A stretch of DNA of 64,000 bases from Acidiphilium acidophilum (GTDB lineage: Bacteria; Pseudomonadota; Alphaproteobacteria; Acetobacterales; Acetobacteraceae). This document shows positions 9,477 through 19,711 of the stretch, in pieces. The position numbers and the translations under genes are program-made. The notes under the pieces were generated by a model that was not told the origin of the DNA, did no database searches, and worked only from the letters and a program-made list of their open reading frames with translations. The stretch is from the NCBI RefSeq assembly GCF_033842475.1, contig NZ_JAWXYB010000018.1, positions 3,021,501 through 3,085,500 of the forward strand, given 5' to 3'. Numbering within the stretch: the stretch's first letter is position 1; every line of letters begins with the position of its first letter.

Positions 9477-9842
9477 TCACCGGTATTCGATATACTGCAT
9501 CGCCTCATCCATGTCGCCGAACAACACCACCGTGTTGTCGTCGACCATGACCATCCGCCCATAATGGGTCGAGGTCGAGATCTCGAACAGATAAGGGGTC
9601 ATCGTGCGGCCGAGCGCTTCGGAAATCTCGTCCATCCTGAACGTGATCTTGCCCTCACCGTCGATCCGGATCAGGGCGGGCTGATAGGTCACGGTAATAC
9701 CGGATTTCTCCGCCATCACATCGGCGATCGCGCGGGCTTCGACACTGTCGTTCATCGTCACGCCGCACTGGTGCGAAATGGTCTCCTCGAACTGCACGTC
9801 CTTCATCGATTTGAAGATCGTCGCGGTATGGGCCTGTGCCAT
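9477..9842 (-). CDS. prmD: Soluble diiron monooxygenase coupling (effector) protein, MmoB/DmpM family
   Basis: 121 aa, no cofactor motif, fitting the small regulatory protein that docks on the hydroxylase and controls access to the diiron site. Visible family features are GVTMNDSVEARAIADVMAEK, a central YQPALIRIDGEGKI strand and a C-terminal VVLFGDMDEAMQYIEY. It lies 15 nt after prmC in the conserved order A-B-C-D. Confidence 0.88.
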   Translation of the reverse strand: MAQAHTATIFKSMKDVQFEETISHQCGVTMNDSVEARAIADVMAEKSGITVTYQPALIRIDGEGKITFRMDEISEALGRTMTPYLFEISTSTHYGRMVMVDDNTVVLFGDMDEAMQYIEYR

Positions 9843-9857
9843 GTCTATCTGTCCTTG

Positions 9858-10940
9858 TTATTGATCGAGCGTGGAACGAACGTCGAAACCAATCTCGGCG
9901 GCAATCGCGCGCACCCGGTCTTTGGCCACACCGAGCGCTTCGGGGAACTGCGCCACCTTCACGCGCGGCTGCGACCAGATCGGCTGCAGATGATGCGCGG
10001 CATCCAGCGCGAGCGCGCCGTGCTTGTGCATCCAGGTACCGAACAGGCGGCGATTATGTTCGCCATGCTCCTGATCGAGCACCAGGATATGGAACAGCTC
10101 GACCGCATTGGCGAGGTTGCGCTCATAGTCGCCCTCCGCCGCCGAGACCACCGCCGGGGTCATGAAATCGTTCTGCGCCGCCGCCATCTGCATGATGAAG
10201 CCGCTGCGGAACAACTCGGCGACCAGGGGTTCGAACACGATATTGGTCGCGAAATACTGTTCCAGATAATCCTCCGCCCCCATGATCGCCTCGACCGCAT
10301 GGCGGGTCGCCTGCCAGATCGGGTCTTCGAGCCAATGGATCTTGCCGGCATCAAGGTCGATGCCATCGGTATCGAGCGCGATTTCGCCGAGATACAGCGT
10401 GATGTCCTGCGCGAACCGCAGCTTGTAGGATGAATTGGTCAGGATCGCGTTGTTGATCATCTGGGTGTAGCCGTAGCGCTGCGCCTGCATGGTCGCGGTG
10501 CCGAGGCCGAATTCGGCGTGCTTGTAGGCGCCGAGATGATCGGACAGAATCTTGAGCCAGGCGCGATCGAATCGCTTGGGCGCGCCGGAACGCCGGCCGT
10601 TCTCGATCAGGTTGCTGATCATGCCGACGATGGTGGACTGGCGCTGATAATGGGTGCGCTCCCATTCCTGATCGATCGCGCGGAACTGATGCCAGTTGGA
10701 GGATTTGGCGTGGGTCCAGCGCTTGTCATAGGTCGGCGTGCCGTCGGCGAAGTTGATGATCCAGTCCTGCAGGAGATACCGCTCCGGGTCGGGCTGGACA
10801 TCGACGGTCATGTCCTCGTAGTGGCTCGCCTTGCGGCCCTTGGGCGTGAAATAATTGTATTTCCGGCTGTCCGAGCCTGCGAAAGTCGCAGAGCCCGCAG
10901 CTCCCGACCGGTGTGGCGACAGGCCTTCAGTAACGCTCAT
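9858..10940 (-). CDS. prmC: Propane/ketone-type monooxygenase hydroxylase small (beta) subunit
   Basis: 360 aa. The all-helical ferritin-like beta subunit of a soluble diiron monooxygenase, with no metal ligands of its own. Its sequence (RKYNYFTPKGRKASHYEDMT, then ERYLLQDWIINFADGTPTYD) matches the PrmC/MimC family. It pairs with PrmA to form the hydroxylase. It sits 26 nt after prmB. Confidence 0.9.
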   Translation of the reverse strand: MSVTEGLSPHRSGAAGSATFAGSDSRKYNYFTPKGRKASHYEDMTVDVQPDPERYLLQDWIINFADGTPTYDKRWTHAKSSNWHQFRAIDQEWERTHYQRQSTIVGMISNLIENGRRSGAPKRFDRAWLKILSDHLGAYKHAEFGLGTATMQAQRYGYTQMINNAILTNSSYKLRFAQDITLYLGEIALDTDGIDLDAGKIHWLEDPIWQATRHAVEAIMGAEDYLEQYFATNIVFEPLVAELFRSGFIMQMAAAQNDFMTPAVVSAAEGDYERNLANAVELFHILVLDQEHGEHNRRLFGTWMHKHGALALDAAHHLQPIWSQPRVKVAQFPEALGVAKDRVRAIAAEIGFDVRSTLDQ

Positions 10941-10966
10941 GGTTTCGCTCCTCGTTTATGATTGGT

Positions 10967-12007
10967 TCAACGGACGGCAGTGGTGAACTTGTCGAAAAAG
11001 ATATGATCGGGCTCGACCCCGGCCATTTGCAGGACCGGCAGGACCGCATCGATCATCGGGGGCGGGCCGCAAGAATAGGCATCGATCTCGCCGTCGAGCC
11101 CCTCGCTGCGCAGATGGCGCGCCACCACCTCGTGAATGAAGCCGCGTTCGCCGGTCCACCCCTTGCCATCCGTGGCGTGCGAAAGCGCCGGAATGAATTT
11201 GAAGTCCGGCAGCGAGACTTCGAGTTTGGCGAATTCATCGCGGTAGAACAGATCGGCCTCGGTGCGGGCACCATAGAAAAACCGCACCGCCCGATGCTCG
11301 CCCGAGGCTAGGTGATCCTGCAGGATCGACCATAACGGCGACATGCCCGACCCGCCGCCGATCAGCAGCATCGGACCGGGTCGATCCTCGCGCCGGAAGC
11401 ACGTACCGTAAGGACCTTTCAGCTTCACCCGGTCCCCCGGTTGCAGCGCGGTATCGAGTGCTGCGGAAAACGCCCCATCGGGATATTTCCGGATGATGAA
11501 CGCCAGACGATGCGGCTCGCCCGGCGGATTGGCCATCGAAAACGAGCGCGTCACGCTGCCGTCGGGCAACGTGATATCGACGTACTGGCCCGCCCAGAAC
11601 TTCATCGGCTCCACGATATCGAGCTCCAGCCGGCGGATATCATGGGTCAGGTGCACCACCCCGGTCACCGTCGCATCGAACGACTTCACCGGGATCGAAC
11701 GGCGCAGCAGGTCTTCGTCGTAATTCAGCAACTCGATCGCGAGATCGCTATAGGCGTGGGTCTTGCACAGCAGGATATGACCGGACTCCCGTTCGTAATC
11801 GGGCAGCGCGAAGGTCGAATACTTGAGCAGTTCGATATCGCCGTCGAGCAGCAACGACTTGCAGGACGAGCATTGCCCTTCCTTGCAGCCATGCATCACC
11901 GAAATGCCCTGGCGGAAGGCCGCGTCGAGCACGGTCTCGCCTTCCTCGACCTCCATGTCGATGCCGACCGGTTCGAACCGGACCTTGTGCGTGGTCATTA
12001 CAGTCAT
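10967..12007 (-). CDS. prmB: Monooxygenase reductase, [2Fe-2S] and FAD
   Basis: 346 aa from the ATG at 12007, chosen because GGGAAA lies about five bases upstream; an ATG at 12028 adds seven residues. The N-terminal plant-type ferredoxin domain has C41, C46, C49 and a fourth Cys in HILLCKTHA. The FAD-binding domain (FSMANPPGEPH) and NAD domain (GGGSGMSPLWSIL, YSCGPPPMIDA) follow. It transfers electrons from NADH to the PrmA diiron centre. Confidence 0.93.
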   Translation of the reverse strand: MTVMTTHKVRFEPVGIDMEVEEGETVLDAAFRQGISVMHGCKEGQCSSCKSLLLDGDIELLKYSTFALPDYERESGHILLCKTHAYSDLAIELLNYDEDLLRRSIPVKSFDATVTGVVHLTHDIRRLELDIVEPMKFWAGQYVDITLPDGSVTRSFSMANPPGEPHRLAFIIRKYPDGAFSAALDTALQPGDRVKLKGPYGTCFRREDRPGPMLLIGGGSGMSPLWSILQDHLASGEHRAVRFFYGARTEADLFYRDEFAKLEVSLPDFKFIPALSHATDGKGWTGERGFIHEVVARHLRSEGLDGEIDAYSCGPPPMIDAVLPVLQMAGVEPDHIFFDKFTTAVR

Positions 12008-12082
12008 GACGTTTCCCGTTGGTTTCATCGTTCGGAACAGAACCGCCGGGCAACGCGACGATGCCCGGCGGGAAGCGCGCCG

Positions 12083-13753
12083 TCAGTTCAGCGGGTTGAT
12101 CGTGAAGCCTTTGCGGTATTCCGCCGCGGCCGCCGCCTTGCCTTCCGGCGAAAGCTTCCGGAAGTTGATCAGCGGGCTGCCGAGCGTGTGACCCCGCACG
12201 TCATCGAGGGTCCACATCTTGCTGTCCTCGAAATGCAGATGCGGTTGCGGTACCAGGGTCTTGCCGTCGTTGCGCACGAAGCCGAGATCCGTGATCGCAT
12301 CCGCGAGATCCCAGCCATCATAGCAGGTCTCCCACTCGCGCCGGCCGCTGAAACGGCCCATCGCCGGTGTCGGCCGGCCTTCGTATTCGGCGGCGAAGGC
12401 GACCTTATGGGTCCAGCGGCACGTCTCCGAGCAGTAGGTGTAGGTCTGCCCATCGACCTCATCGTAGCAGAAATCCTCGCGGATCAGGCAGGGGACCATG
12501 CAGGACCAGCACCGGTGCGGATAGACGTAGCCGGTATCGGTGTTGAACAGCATGTTGGTCTCACCGCGATGGCTGAGCTTTTCGTACCATTTCCAGTAAT
12601 TGCCGAACTCGGCGTACCAGCCTGGATATTTATGCTCGAACCATTCGAAGTCCCGCTCGGTCTGCGCTTCGATCCTCCAGAAATTGACCGGCCAGCCGAC
12701 GGAAAAGAACTGCGCCGTGTAGTGGACGTAGTTTTTCTTGACGATCCGGTCCCACGCCGCCGCGACATCGTCGTGATGGATCTTGATGCCGTATTTTTCG
12801 AGCGGCAGCATGTAGGTGCGGTAGTAATCCTCGTAGATCCAGCGATGCCACAATTCGGCATAGCTTTCCTTGTTCCTGTCGCGATCGGTCGTGCCGTATT
12901 CGACGAAGGTACCGATTGCGGCATCGACGATCGCGTGGTTCTGCCAGAACGCATATTTGATATCGCGTTCGAGCAGCAGATGATTGTCGGGATCGTTGAT
13001 CAGCGACATCAGCAGCGAATGGCCGTTGCCGATATGGCGGCTCTCATCGGATTGCACCGACAGGAACACTGTCGGCAGCGCATAGTCGCCGTTGCGCGCG
13101 GCTTCCGAGGGCATCGCGACGAACAGCGTGTTGGTGAAGGCGGTTTCGGCGACGACGGTGAGGTAGATATTGGCCGCGGTGATCGCATCGCCGGTGACGA
13201 AGCCTTCGGCGAACTGTCGCCCGATGGTCGAGGCATAGCATTTGCCGAACGCGGCTTCGGTGATGTCGAATCCCGCCGGGTCGATGTAGTTTTCCATGTA
13301 CCATTTCTTCAGGTTCATCTGGATCGTGGAATGGCGGAACTCATCGACCATCTGCATGGCAAAGCCGGTGCGCAGTTCCTCGCCGGGGGCGAGCCGTCCC
13401 ACCATCGCCATCGAGCGCGCCGCCGAAATTTCGGGGAACGGGATGATCGCGAGGAACAGCTTCATCCACTCGACCCAGCGGGGCTGGACGTTGCGGAACA
13501 TGTCGCCGCGCAGCGCCGCATCGAGCGCGCCGTAAACCCGGTTGTCCTTTTCCTCCTGCATCGGGAAATAGGAGCGCAGCACCTGTTTCATCGGATCGCG
13601 CGGGGTCTTTTTGATTTTGTAGTCGGTCGGGAAGGTCATCGCCTCCTGAACATAACTCGGCGTCCAGCCGAGATCGGCGACCCGGCGGGTGGCATCGGTG
13701 ATGCTCATTCCCTTCTGGGCAGTGATTTTGTTGAGCGTCAGGCTATCAGGCAT
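12083..13753 (-). CDS. prmA: Propane/acetone-type monooxygenase hydroxylase large (alpha) subunit
   Basis: 556 aa. The carboxylate-bridged diiron ligands are all present: E108 (FPEIS), E138-x-x-H141 (DEFRH), E203 (AETAF) and E237-x-x-H240 (DESRH). A late Cys-rich stretch (HRCWSCMVPCLIRE, YCSETCRW) is typical of the PrmA/MimA group. The alpha/reductase/beta/coupling order together with groEL, ADH and amidohydrolase fits the group that oxidises propane, acetone, methyl ethyl ketone or phenol. The exact substrate cannot be read from sequence. It is first in its operon and preceded by a sigma-54 promoter. Confidence 0.93.
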   Translation of the reverse strand: MPDSLTLNKITAQKGMSITDATRRVADLGWTPSYVQEAMTFPTDYKIKKTPRDPMKQVLRSYFPMQEEKDNRVYGALDAALRGDMFRNVQPRWVEWMKLFLAIIPFPEISAARSMAMVGRLAPGEELRTGFAMQMVDEFRHSTIQMNLKKWYMENYIDPAGFDITEAAFGKCYASTIGRQFAEGFVTGDAITAANIYLTVVAETAFTNTLFVAMPSEAARNGDYALPTVFLSVQSDESRHIGNGHSLLMSLINDPDNHLLLERDIKYAFWQNHAIVDAAIGTFVEYGTTDRDRNKESYAELWHRWIYEDYYRTYMLPLEKYGIKIHHDDVAAAWDRIVKKNYVHYTAQFFSVGWPVNFWRIEAQTERDFEWFEHKYPGWYAEFGNYWKWYEKLSHRGETNMLFNTDTGYVYPHRCWSCMVPCLIREDFCYDEVDGQTYTYCSETCRWTHKVAFAAEYEGRPTPAMGRFSGRREWETCYDGWDLADAITDLGFVRNDGKTLVPQPHLHFEDSKMWTLDDVRGHTLGSPLINFRKLSPEGKAAAAAEYRKGFTINPLN

Positions 13754-13880
13754 CTTGGTGGTCTCCTGTCATCTGGTGTGCCGAACTACAGTGTTCGATC
13801 TGAAGATCTCGCATGAAAACTCTATTGAAAGCCGACGGAGCCGATCGGTATGACTGACCGCGATCCGTCATAATCGGCAT

Positions 13881-13896
13881 TGCAACTTCGGTGCCA
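13881..13896 (-). promoter_or_regulatory. Sigma-54 (-24/-12) promoter of prmABCD-groEL
   Basis: Reading the minus strand gives TGGCACCGAAGTTGCA, a near-perfect match to TGGCACG-N4-TTGCW with GG and GC ten bases apart. The predicted transcript start is around 13870, leaving a 5' UTR of about 115 nt before prmA. Confidence 0.88.
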
Positions 13897-13957
13897 GCGT
13901 GCGCGATCGGAGAAACTGGCCGAATCTGGTGCATGATATTGTATTCGAGTTCCGTCA

Positions 13958-14008
13958 TCTGTCGCATCACGCGACAGACAGGCGGGACGATTGTCGCAGT
14001 CTGCGACA
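13958..14008. promoter_or_regulatory. Paired enhancer (UAS) palindromes for the AcoR-type activator
   Basis: Two palindromes share the half-site TGTCGC: TCTGTCGC-N5-GCGACAGA at 13958-13978 and TGTCGCA-N3-TGCGACA at 13992-14008. Their centres are 32 bp apart (three helical turns) and lie about 100 and 130 bp upstream of the predicted start, as expected for a sigma-54 enhancer. The second site lies just beyond the stop of the 59-aa gene. Confidence 0.75.
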
Positions 14009-14014
14009 CCGGGT

Positions 14015-14194
14015 TCATCGCGCGTCGCCCGGTTCGGTGCGGTGATCGGCGAAGCTCTTGCCTTCGGCGATCCAGCGGGCTGCGAGCACCAGCGCGCCCA
14101 TGGCAAAATCCTTGCCATGGTCCGCGATCATGTGTTCCGCAATCGCGCCGATCTCACGAAAATACCGGTCTTTCGAGGCGTCTTCGTCGCTCAT
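14015..14194 (-). CDS. Small protein (59 aa) coupled to the WD40 gene
   Basis: 59 aa (MSDEDASKDRYFREIGAIAE...), mixed charged and helical, with no transmembrane segment. The ATG overlaps the stop of the upstream WD40 gene as ATGA, which argues strongly for co-translation. It lies directly upstream of the prmA control region in the same direction. The family is not recognised; the product may be a partner of the WD40 protein. Confidence 0.6.
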   Translation of the reverse strand: MSDEDASKDRYFREIGAIAEHMIADHGKDFAMGALVLAARWIAEGKSFADHRTEPGDAR

Positions 14195-15270
14195 TGTCTT
14201 TCTCCGGTGCGGAACAGGGCGGCAGGCAGGATCACGGTGCCGGCCTCGCCATCGCTGGCTGCAAAGGCGAGTGCTTCCCCGTCCGGCGCGAACCCCAGCG
14301 CGACCGGCGCGGCCCCGGCCTCGCGCACCACGATCGTGTCGCCGAGGCGCGGATGCCGCAGCACGATCCGCCCGGCCCGATCGGCGCATGCCACCAGCGG
14401 TATGCGCGGATGGCAGGCGATCGGGGCGCGGCACTCTTCGGCGTGACGGCCCGCCGGCACCGGGTGAGGGTCCTCCCCGGCACGCCAGATGTGCAACCCC
14501 GCCGAGGATGCCATGACGAGCGCGCCGCAGGCACTGAACGCGAGCGCCTCGACACGGTCATCCCCCTTCAGCATGATCCAGACCTCCTCGGTGCGGCGGC
14601 GCACCGCGACGACCGGCCCCGCAGCGGCGGCAACCATGCTGCCGTCATGGCTCCAGCACAGGAGGCGGCAGGCACCGGACAACTCGCGGCGCGGGGCCAC
14701 GCGAATGGCACAGGCCTCGAGCGAGACCCCACCCTCATAGCCTCCCGCCAGATGCAGGCCCGAGGGATCGAACGCCAGCGCGGTGACGGGACCGGGCAGA
14801 GCGAGGCGCTTCCGATCAGGTCCGACCCGGTCGACCTGCCGGCCCGCGGCAAAAGCCCGCCGCCCGCCACGTCCCGCCGCCACCACCCCGATCCGCCGTC
14901 GAACCCGCTCGGCGAGCAGGGTGATCTCGCCCCCCGCCAGCCGCAGGCATTTTCCATCCGCGCCGCCCGAAACCACGCCGCCCACCGGATCGGGCGCCAA
15001 TGCCAGTACCGGCCCCCGATGCGCCCCGGTGATCATGGGCGGTGGCGGCGGCGCCGCACTCGGCACGATCGCGAGGCCCCCGCCAGGCCGGGGAGCCAGA
15101 TGCGGCGCCCCCGGCCAGTGCGCTGCCATCATCACGACAGCGCCATCCGCCAGCCCGAAACATGCAAGGTCGCCATCCCAGGCCAGGGCGTTGATCGCTG
15201 CGTTGAATACGAAGCTGACCCCGAGCAGATCGTGCAATGGCGGTGCGGTGCGTGCGGCGGCAATATCCAT
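14191..15270 (-). CDS. WD40/beta-propeller repeat protein
   Basis: About 359 aa from the ATG at 15270 (MDIAAART...); an ATG at 15294 or further upstream is possible and no strong ribosome site decides it. The repeated pattern of small-hydrophobic strands ending in GxxDGxxxxxx (GADGKCLRL, WSHDGSMVAAAAGPVVAV, FSACGALVMASSAGLHIW, FAPDGEALAFAASDGEAG) is that of degenerate WD40 blades, about six or seven. There is no signal peptide, so it should be cytoplasmic. It is divergent from the second sigma-54 activator and upstream of prmA. A propeller scaffold of this kind is not a standard component of characterised prm/mim operons. Confidence 0.7.
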   Translation of the reverse strand: MDIAAARTAPPLHDLLGVSFVFNAAINALAWDGDLACFGLADGAVVMMAAHWPGAPHLAPRPGGGLAIVPSAAPPPPPMITGAHRGPVLALAPDPVGGVVSGGADGKCLRLAGGEITLLAERVRRRIGVVAAGRGGRRAFAAGRQVDRVGPDRKRLALPGPVTALAFDPSGLHLAGGYEGGVSLEACAIRVAPRRELSGACRLLCWSHDGSMVAAAAGPVVAVRRRTEEVWIMLKGDDRVEALAFSACGALVMASSAGLHIWRAGEDPHPVPAGRHAEECRAPIACHPRIPLVACADRAGRIVLRHPRLGDTIVVREAGAAPVALGFAPDGEALAFAASDGEAGTVILPAALFRTGERQ

Positions 15271-15361
15271 GCTCAACCAGTAAGCAAGCGCCATGCCAGC
15301 CCGGCATGCCGGGATACGCGGCCCAATATTGTCGATTTTGCAATGCAGCATGATGCCCGAC

Positions 15362-15378
15362 TGTTGGCGATGGCAACA
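15362..15378. promoter_or_regulatory. Candidate operator in the WD40/activator divergent region
   Basis: The dyad TGTTG-N7-CAACA lies in the 275-nt divergent gap between the WD40 gene and the second activator. It has the form of a Fis-type HTH enhancer site and could mediate autoregulation. The rest of the gap shows no clear -24/-12 promoter. Confidence 0.3.
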
Positions 15379-15545
15379 ACAACTGAACTTGATCGATCCG
15401 ATTATGAACAATTCACGGAGCCGCCGCCGAATTTTCTATGAATTCCGGGCGTGCCGTTCTAATCAGGCTGAAACCGGCACCCGATCGCCGAAACGGCCCG
15501 CCAGAGTGCCGTGCTCCAGAATGGTGCTCGAAGGAGGGGATATCC

Positions 15546-17441
<1,896 letters not shown>

Positions 17442-17549
17442 CCCCGTGCTGTTCAGCAACGGCGCAAATGTCCCCGACGCTGTTGCACTATTGAACGCCG
17501 ACGCCCGGAAGACGCGCGCGCAACCGCCACGCAGCGCCGCAGCCGCATT

Positions 17550-17565
17550 TGGCACGAACCATGCA
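17550..17565 (+). promoter_or_regulatory. Sigma-54 (-24/-12) promoter of the adh operon
   Basis: TGGCACGAACCATGCA matches TGGCACG-N4-TTGCW with one change. The predicted start is around 17577, about 40 nt before the adh ATG. A perfect GGCACG-CGA-CGTGCC dyad at 17579-17593 lies in the leader. Confidence 0.8.
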
Positions 17566-17617
17566 AGCCTCCGCAGCGGGCACGCGACGTGCCGATCGAG
17601 GAAGCGGGGAAACCAAT

Positions 17618-18661
17618 ATGAAAGCGGCTGTCCTACACGCCTACGACGAATCGCTGAACAATCCCGTCTACGTGACGTATGAGGACGTCGCGGACCCGGA
17701 GATCGAAGGGGCCAACGACGTGATCGTGCGGATCGGCGGGGCAGGGGTCTGCCGCACCGATCTTCACGTGATCGAGGGGATCTGGCGCTCGAAAGTCGAT
17801 CTCGCGCTGCCGCATATCCTCGGCCATGAAAATGCCGGCTGGATCGAGGAGGTAGGGCCCGGCGTCACCCATCTCAAGCCGGGCGATGCGGTGATCTGCC
17901 ACCCGCTGATCACGTCGGGCCATTGCCTCGCCTGCCGGCGCGGCGATGACATGCACGCCGAGGAGAGCGAGTTTCCGGGCATCAACGTCAATGGCGGCTA
18001 CGCGCAATATCTGCGAACCGGCGCACGCTCGATCATCAAGCTGCCGGGCGATCTCGCACCCAAGGATGTCGCCCCGCACACCGATGCCGGGCTGACCGCT
18101 TATCGCGCCGCGAAGAAGGCCTCGCGCCATCTGCTGCCCGGCGAGTTCGCGGTGGTGATCGGCGCGGGCGGCCTCGGGCATATCGGCATCCAGGTGCTGC
18201 GCGCCCTGTGCGCCGCCCGGATCATCATCGTCGATCGCGCCGAGATGGCCCTGAAGCTCGCCGAGGAATGTGGTGCCGATTTCGCGGTCAAGGCCGATGG
18301 GTCGGAAGTCGATGAGGTCTTGCGGATCACCCATGGCAAAGGTGCCGAGGCCGTGATCGATTTTGTCGGCGAGGGCGATGCCGTGGCCAAGGGGCTCGCC
18401 ATGACCCGCAACGCCGGTTTCTATTACATCGTCGGCTATGGCGGGAAAATCGATATCCCGACCATCGACATGATCACCTCGGAAAAGACCATCGTCGGCA
18501 ATCTGGTCGGCACCTACGCCGAGCTGATCGAGCTCATGGCGCTGGCCGATCAGGGCAAGGTGACCCTGGCGACCCGGGAATACCGGCTGGAGGACGCCAA
18601 TACCGCCCTGCACGACCTTCACCACGGCAAGGTGCGCGGGCGCGCCGTGCTGATCCCCTGA
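17618..18661 (+). CDS. Zinc-dependent NAD(P) alcohol dehydrogenase
   Basis: 347 aa, medium-chain ADH. The catalytic zinc site residues are present (CRTDLHVIEG, GHENAG), as is the Rossmann motif GAGGLGHIG. The structural-zinc lobe is degraded: the normal four-cysteine pattern reads SGHCLACRRGDDMHAEE, leaving only two cysteines. In prm/mim clusters an ADH oxidises the alcohol made by the monooxygenase (1- or 2-propanol, acetol), and that role is inferred here. The start at 17618 follows GGGGAAACC. Confidence 0.9.
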   Translation: MKAAVLHAYDESLNNPVYVTYEDVADPEIEGANDVIVRIGGAGVCRTDLHVIEGIWRSKVDLALPHILGHENAGWIEEVGPGVTHLKPGDAVICHPLITSGHCLACRRGDDMHAEESEFPGINVNGGYAQYLRTGARSIIKLPGDLAPKDVAPHTDAGLTAYRAAKKASRHLLPGEFAVVIGAGGLGHIGIQVLRALCAARIIIVDRAEMALKLAEECGADFAVKADGSEVDEVLRITHGKGAEAVIDFVGEGDAVAKGLAMTRNAGFYYIVGYGGKIDIPTIDMITSEKTIVGNLVGTYAELIELMALADQGKVTLATREYRLEDANTALHDLHHGKVRGRAVLIP

Positions 18662-18694
18662 TACGCTGAACATCAACGGAGGAACGGAGTTACA

Positions 18695-19711
18695 ATGTAC
18701 AAGGCAAAAGACGGTTCGGAACTTTTCATCATCGACGGTCACGTGCATCTGTGGGATGCCAGCCCCGAGAACATCCGCAATATCCACGGCAAGCAGTTCA
18801 TCGACTGCTTCTACGGCTACCACGCCTCGCTCTCGCCGCCCGAACAACTCTGGACCCCGGAGAAATTCGCGAAATACGGCGCGGAACAGATGGTCAAGGA
18901 TCTGTTCATCGACGGACCGGACGATATGGCGATCTTCCAGCCGACCTATCTCAAGGATTTCTACAAGACCGGGTTCAACACGCTCGAACAGAATGCGATC
19001 CTCAAGAAGCGCTACCCCGACCGGTTCATCCTGAACGGTGCGTTCGACCCGCGTGACGGCGAAGGCGGGCTCGAAGCGCTTGAGGCGCAGGCCGAAACCT
19101 ACAAGCTCAAGGGCGTGAAACTCTACACCGCCGAGTGGAAGGGCGACAGCCGGGGTTACAAACTTTCCGACCCTGCTGCCTACAAATACTTCGAAAAATG
19201 CGAGAAACTCGGTATCAAGAACATCCATGTCCACAAGGGCCCGACGATCATTCCGCTCGACCGCGATGCGTTCGACGTGGCCGACATCGATCACTGCGCC
19301 ACCGATTTTCCGAACCTCAATTTCATCGTCGAGCATTGCGGACTGCCGCGCCTCGATGATTTCTGCTGGATCGCGGTGCAGGAGGCCAATGTCTATGGCG
19401 GCCTTGCGGTGGTGCTGCCCTTCATCCATTCGCGGCCGGGCTATTTTGCAAAAGTGATCTCCGAACTTCTGTTCTGGCTCGGTGAGGATCGCATCCTGTT
19501 CGGCTCGGATTATGGTATCTGGACGCCGCAATGGCTGGTCGAGCGGTTCATGAATTTCGAACTGCCCGAGGAGGTGATGAAAGAGACCGGCAAGGAACTC
19601 ACCATGACGGCCAAGCGCAAGATTCTCGGCGAGAACGCGGCCCGGCTCTACGATGTCGATATCGCGAGCCAGCGCGCCAAGCTCTCACGGATCGAGATGG
19701 CCGCCGCATGA
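18695..19711 (+). CDS. Amidohydrolase-2 family protein of the prm/mim cluster
   Basis: 338 aa with GGAGG before the ATG. It has the TIM-barrel metal-hydrolase features IIDGHVHLWD (first HxH), KGVKLYT, IHVHKGP, FIVEHCG and the late FGSDYG aspartate. Homologous genes accompany prm/mim monooxygenase operons in actinobacteria and alphaproteobacteria, but a defined reaction is not known to me. A hydrolase or decarboxylase acting on a ketone-derived intermediate, or a role in maturing the monooxygenase, are both possible. Confidence 0.82.
   Translation: MYKAKDGSELFIIDGHVHLWDASPENIRNIHGKQFIDCFYGYHASLSPPEQLWTPEKFAKYGAEQMVKDLFIDGPDDMAIFQPTYLKDFYKTGFNTLEQNAILKKRYPDRFILNGAFDPRDGEGGLEALEAQAETYKLKGVKLYTAEWKGDSRGYKLSDPAAYKYFEKCEKLGIKNIHVHKGPTIIPLDRDAFDVADIDHCATDFPNLNFIVEHCGLPRLDDFCWIAVQEANVYGGLAVVLPFIHSRPGYFAKVISELLFWLGEDRILFGSDYGIWTPQWLVERFMNFELPEEVMKETGKELTMTAKRKILGENAARLYDVDIASQRAKLSRIEMAAA

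Noticed and set aside
11441-13816. A 791-codon plus-strand open frame opposite prmA and prmB
   Set aside because: It is the mirror of high-GC coding frames; the minus-strand genes have complete cofactor and metal motifs, and the plus frame has none.
17452-17510. GTTCAGCAAC and GTTGCACTATTGAAC as enhancer sites for activator 2
   Set aside because: The two dyads have different spacing and only partial symmetry, and do not match the candidate site at 15362; not strong enough to call.
17633-19531. A 632-codon minus-strand frame opposite adh and the amidohydrolase
   Set aside because: No family features; the plus strand has ADH and amidohydrolase signatures and ribosome sites.
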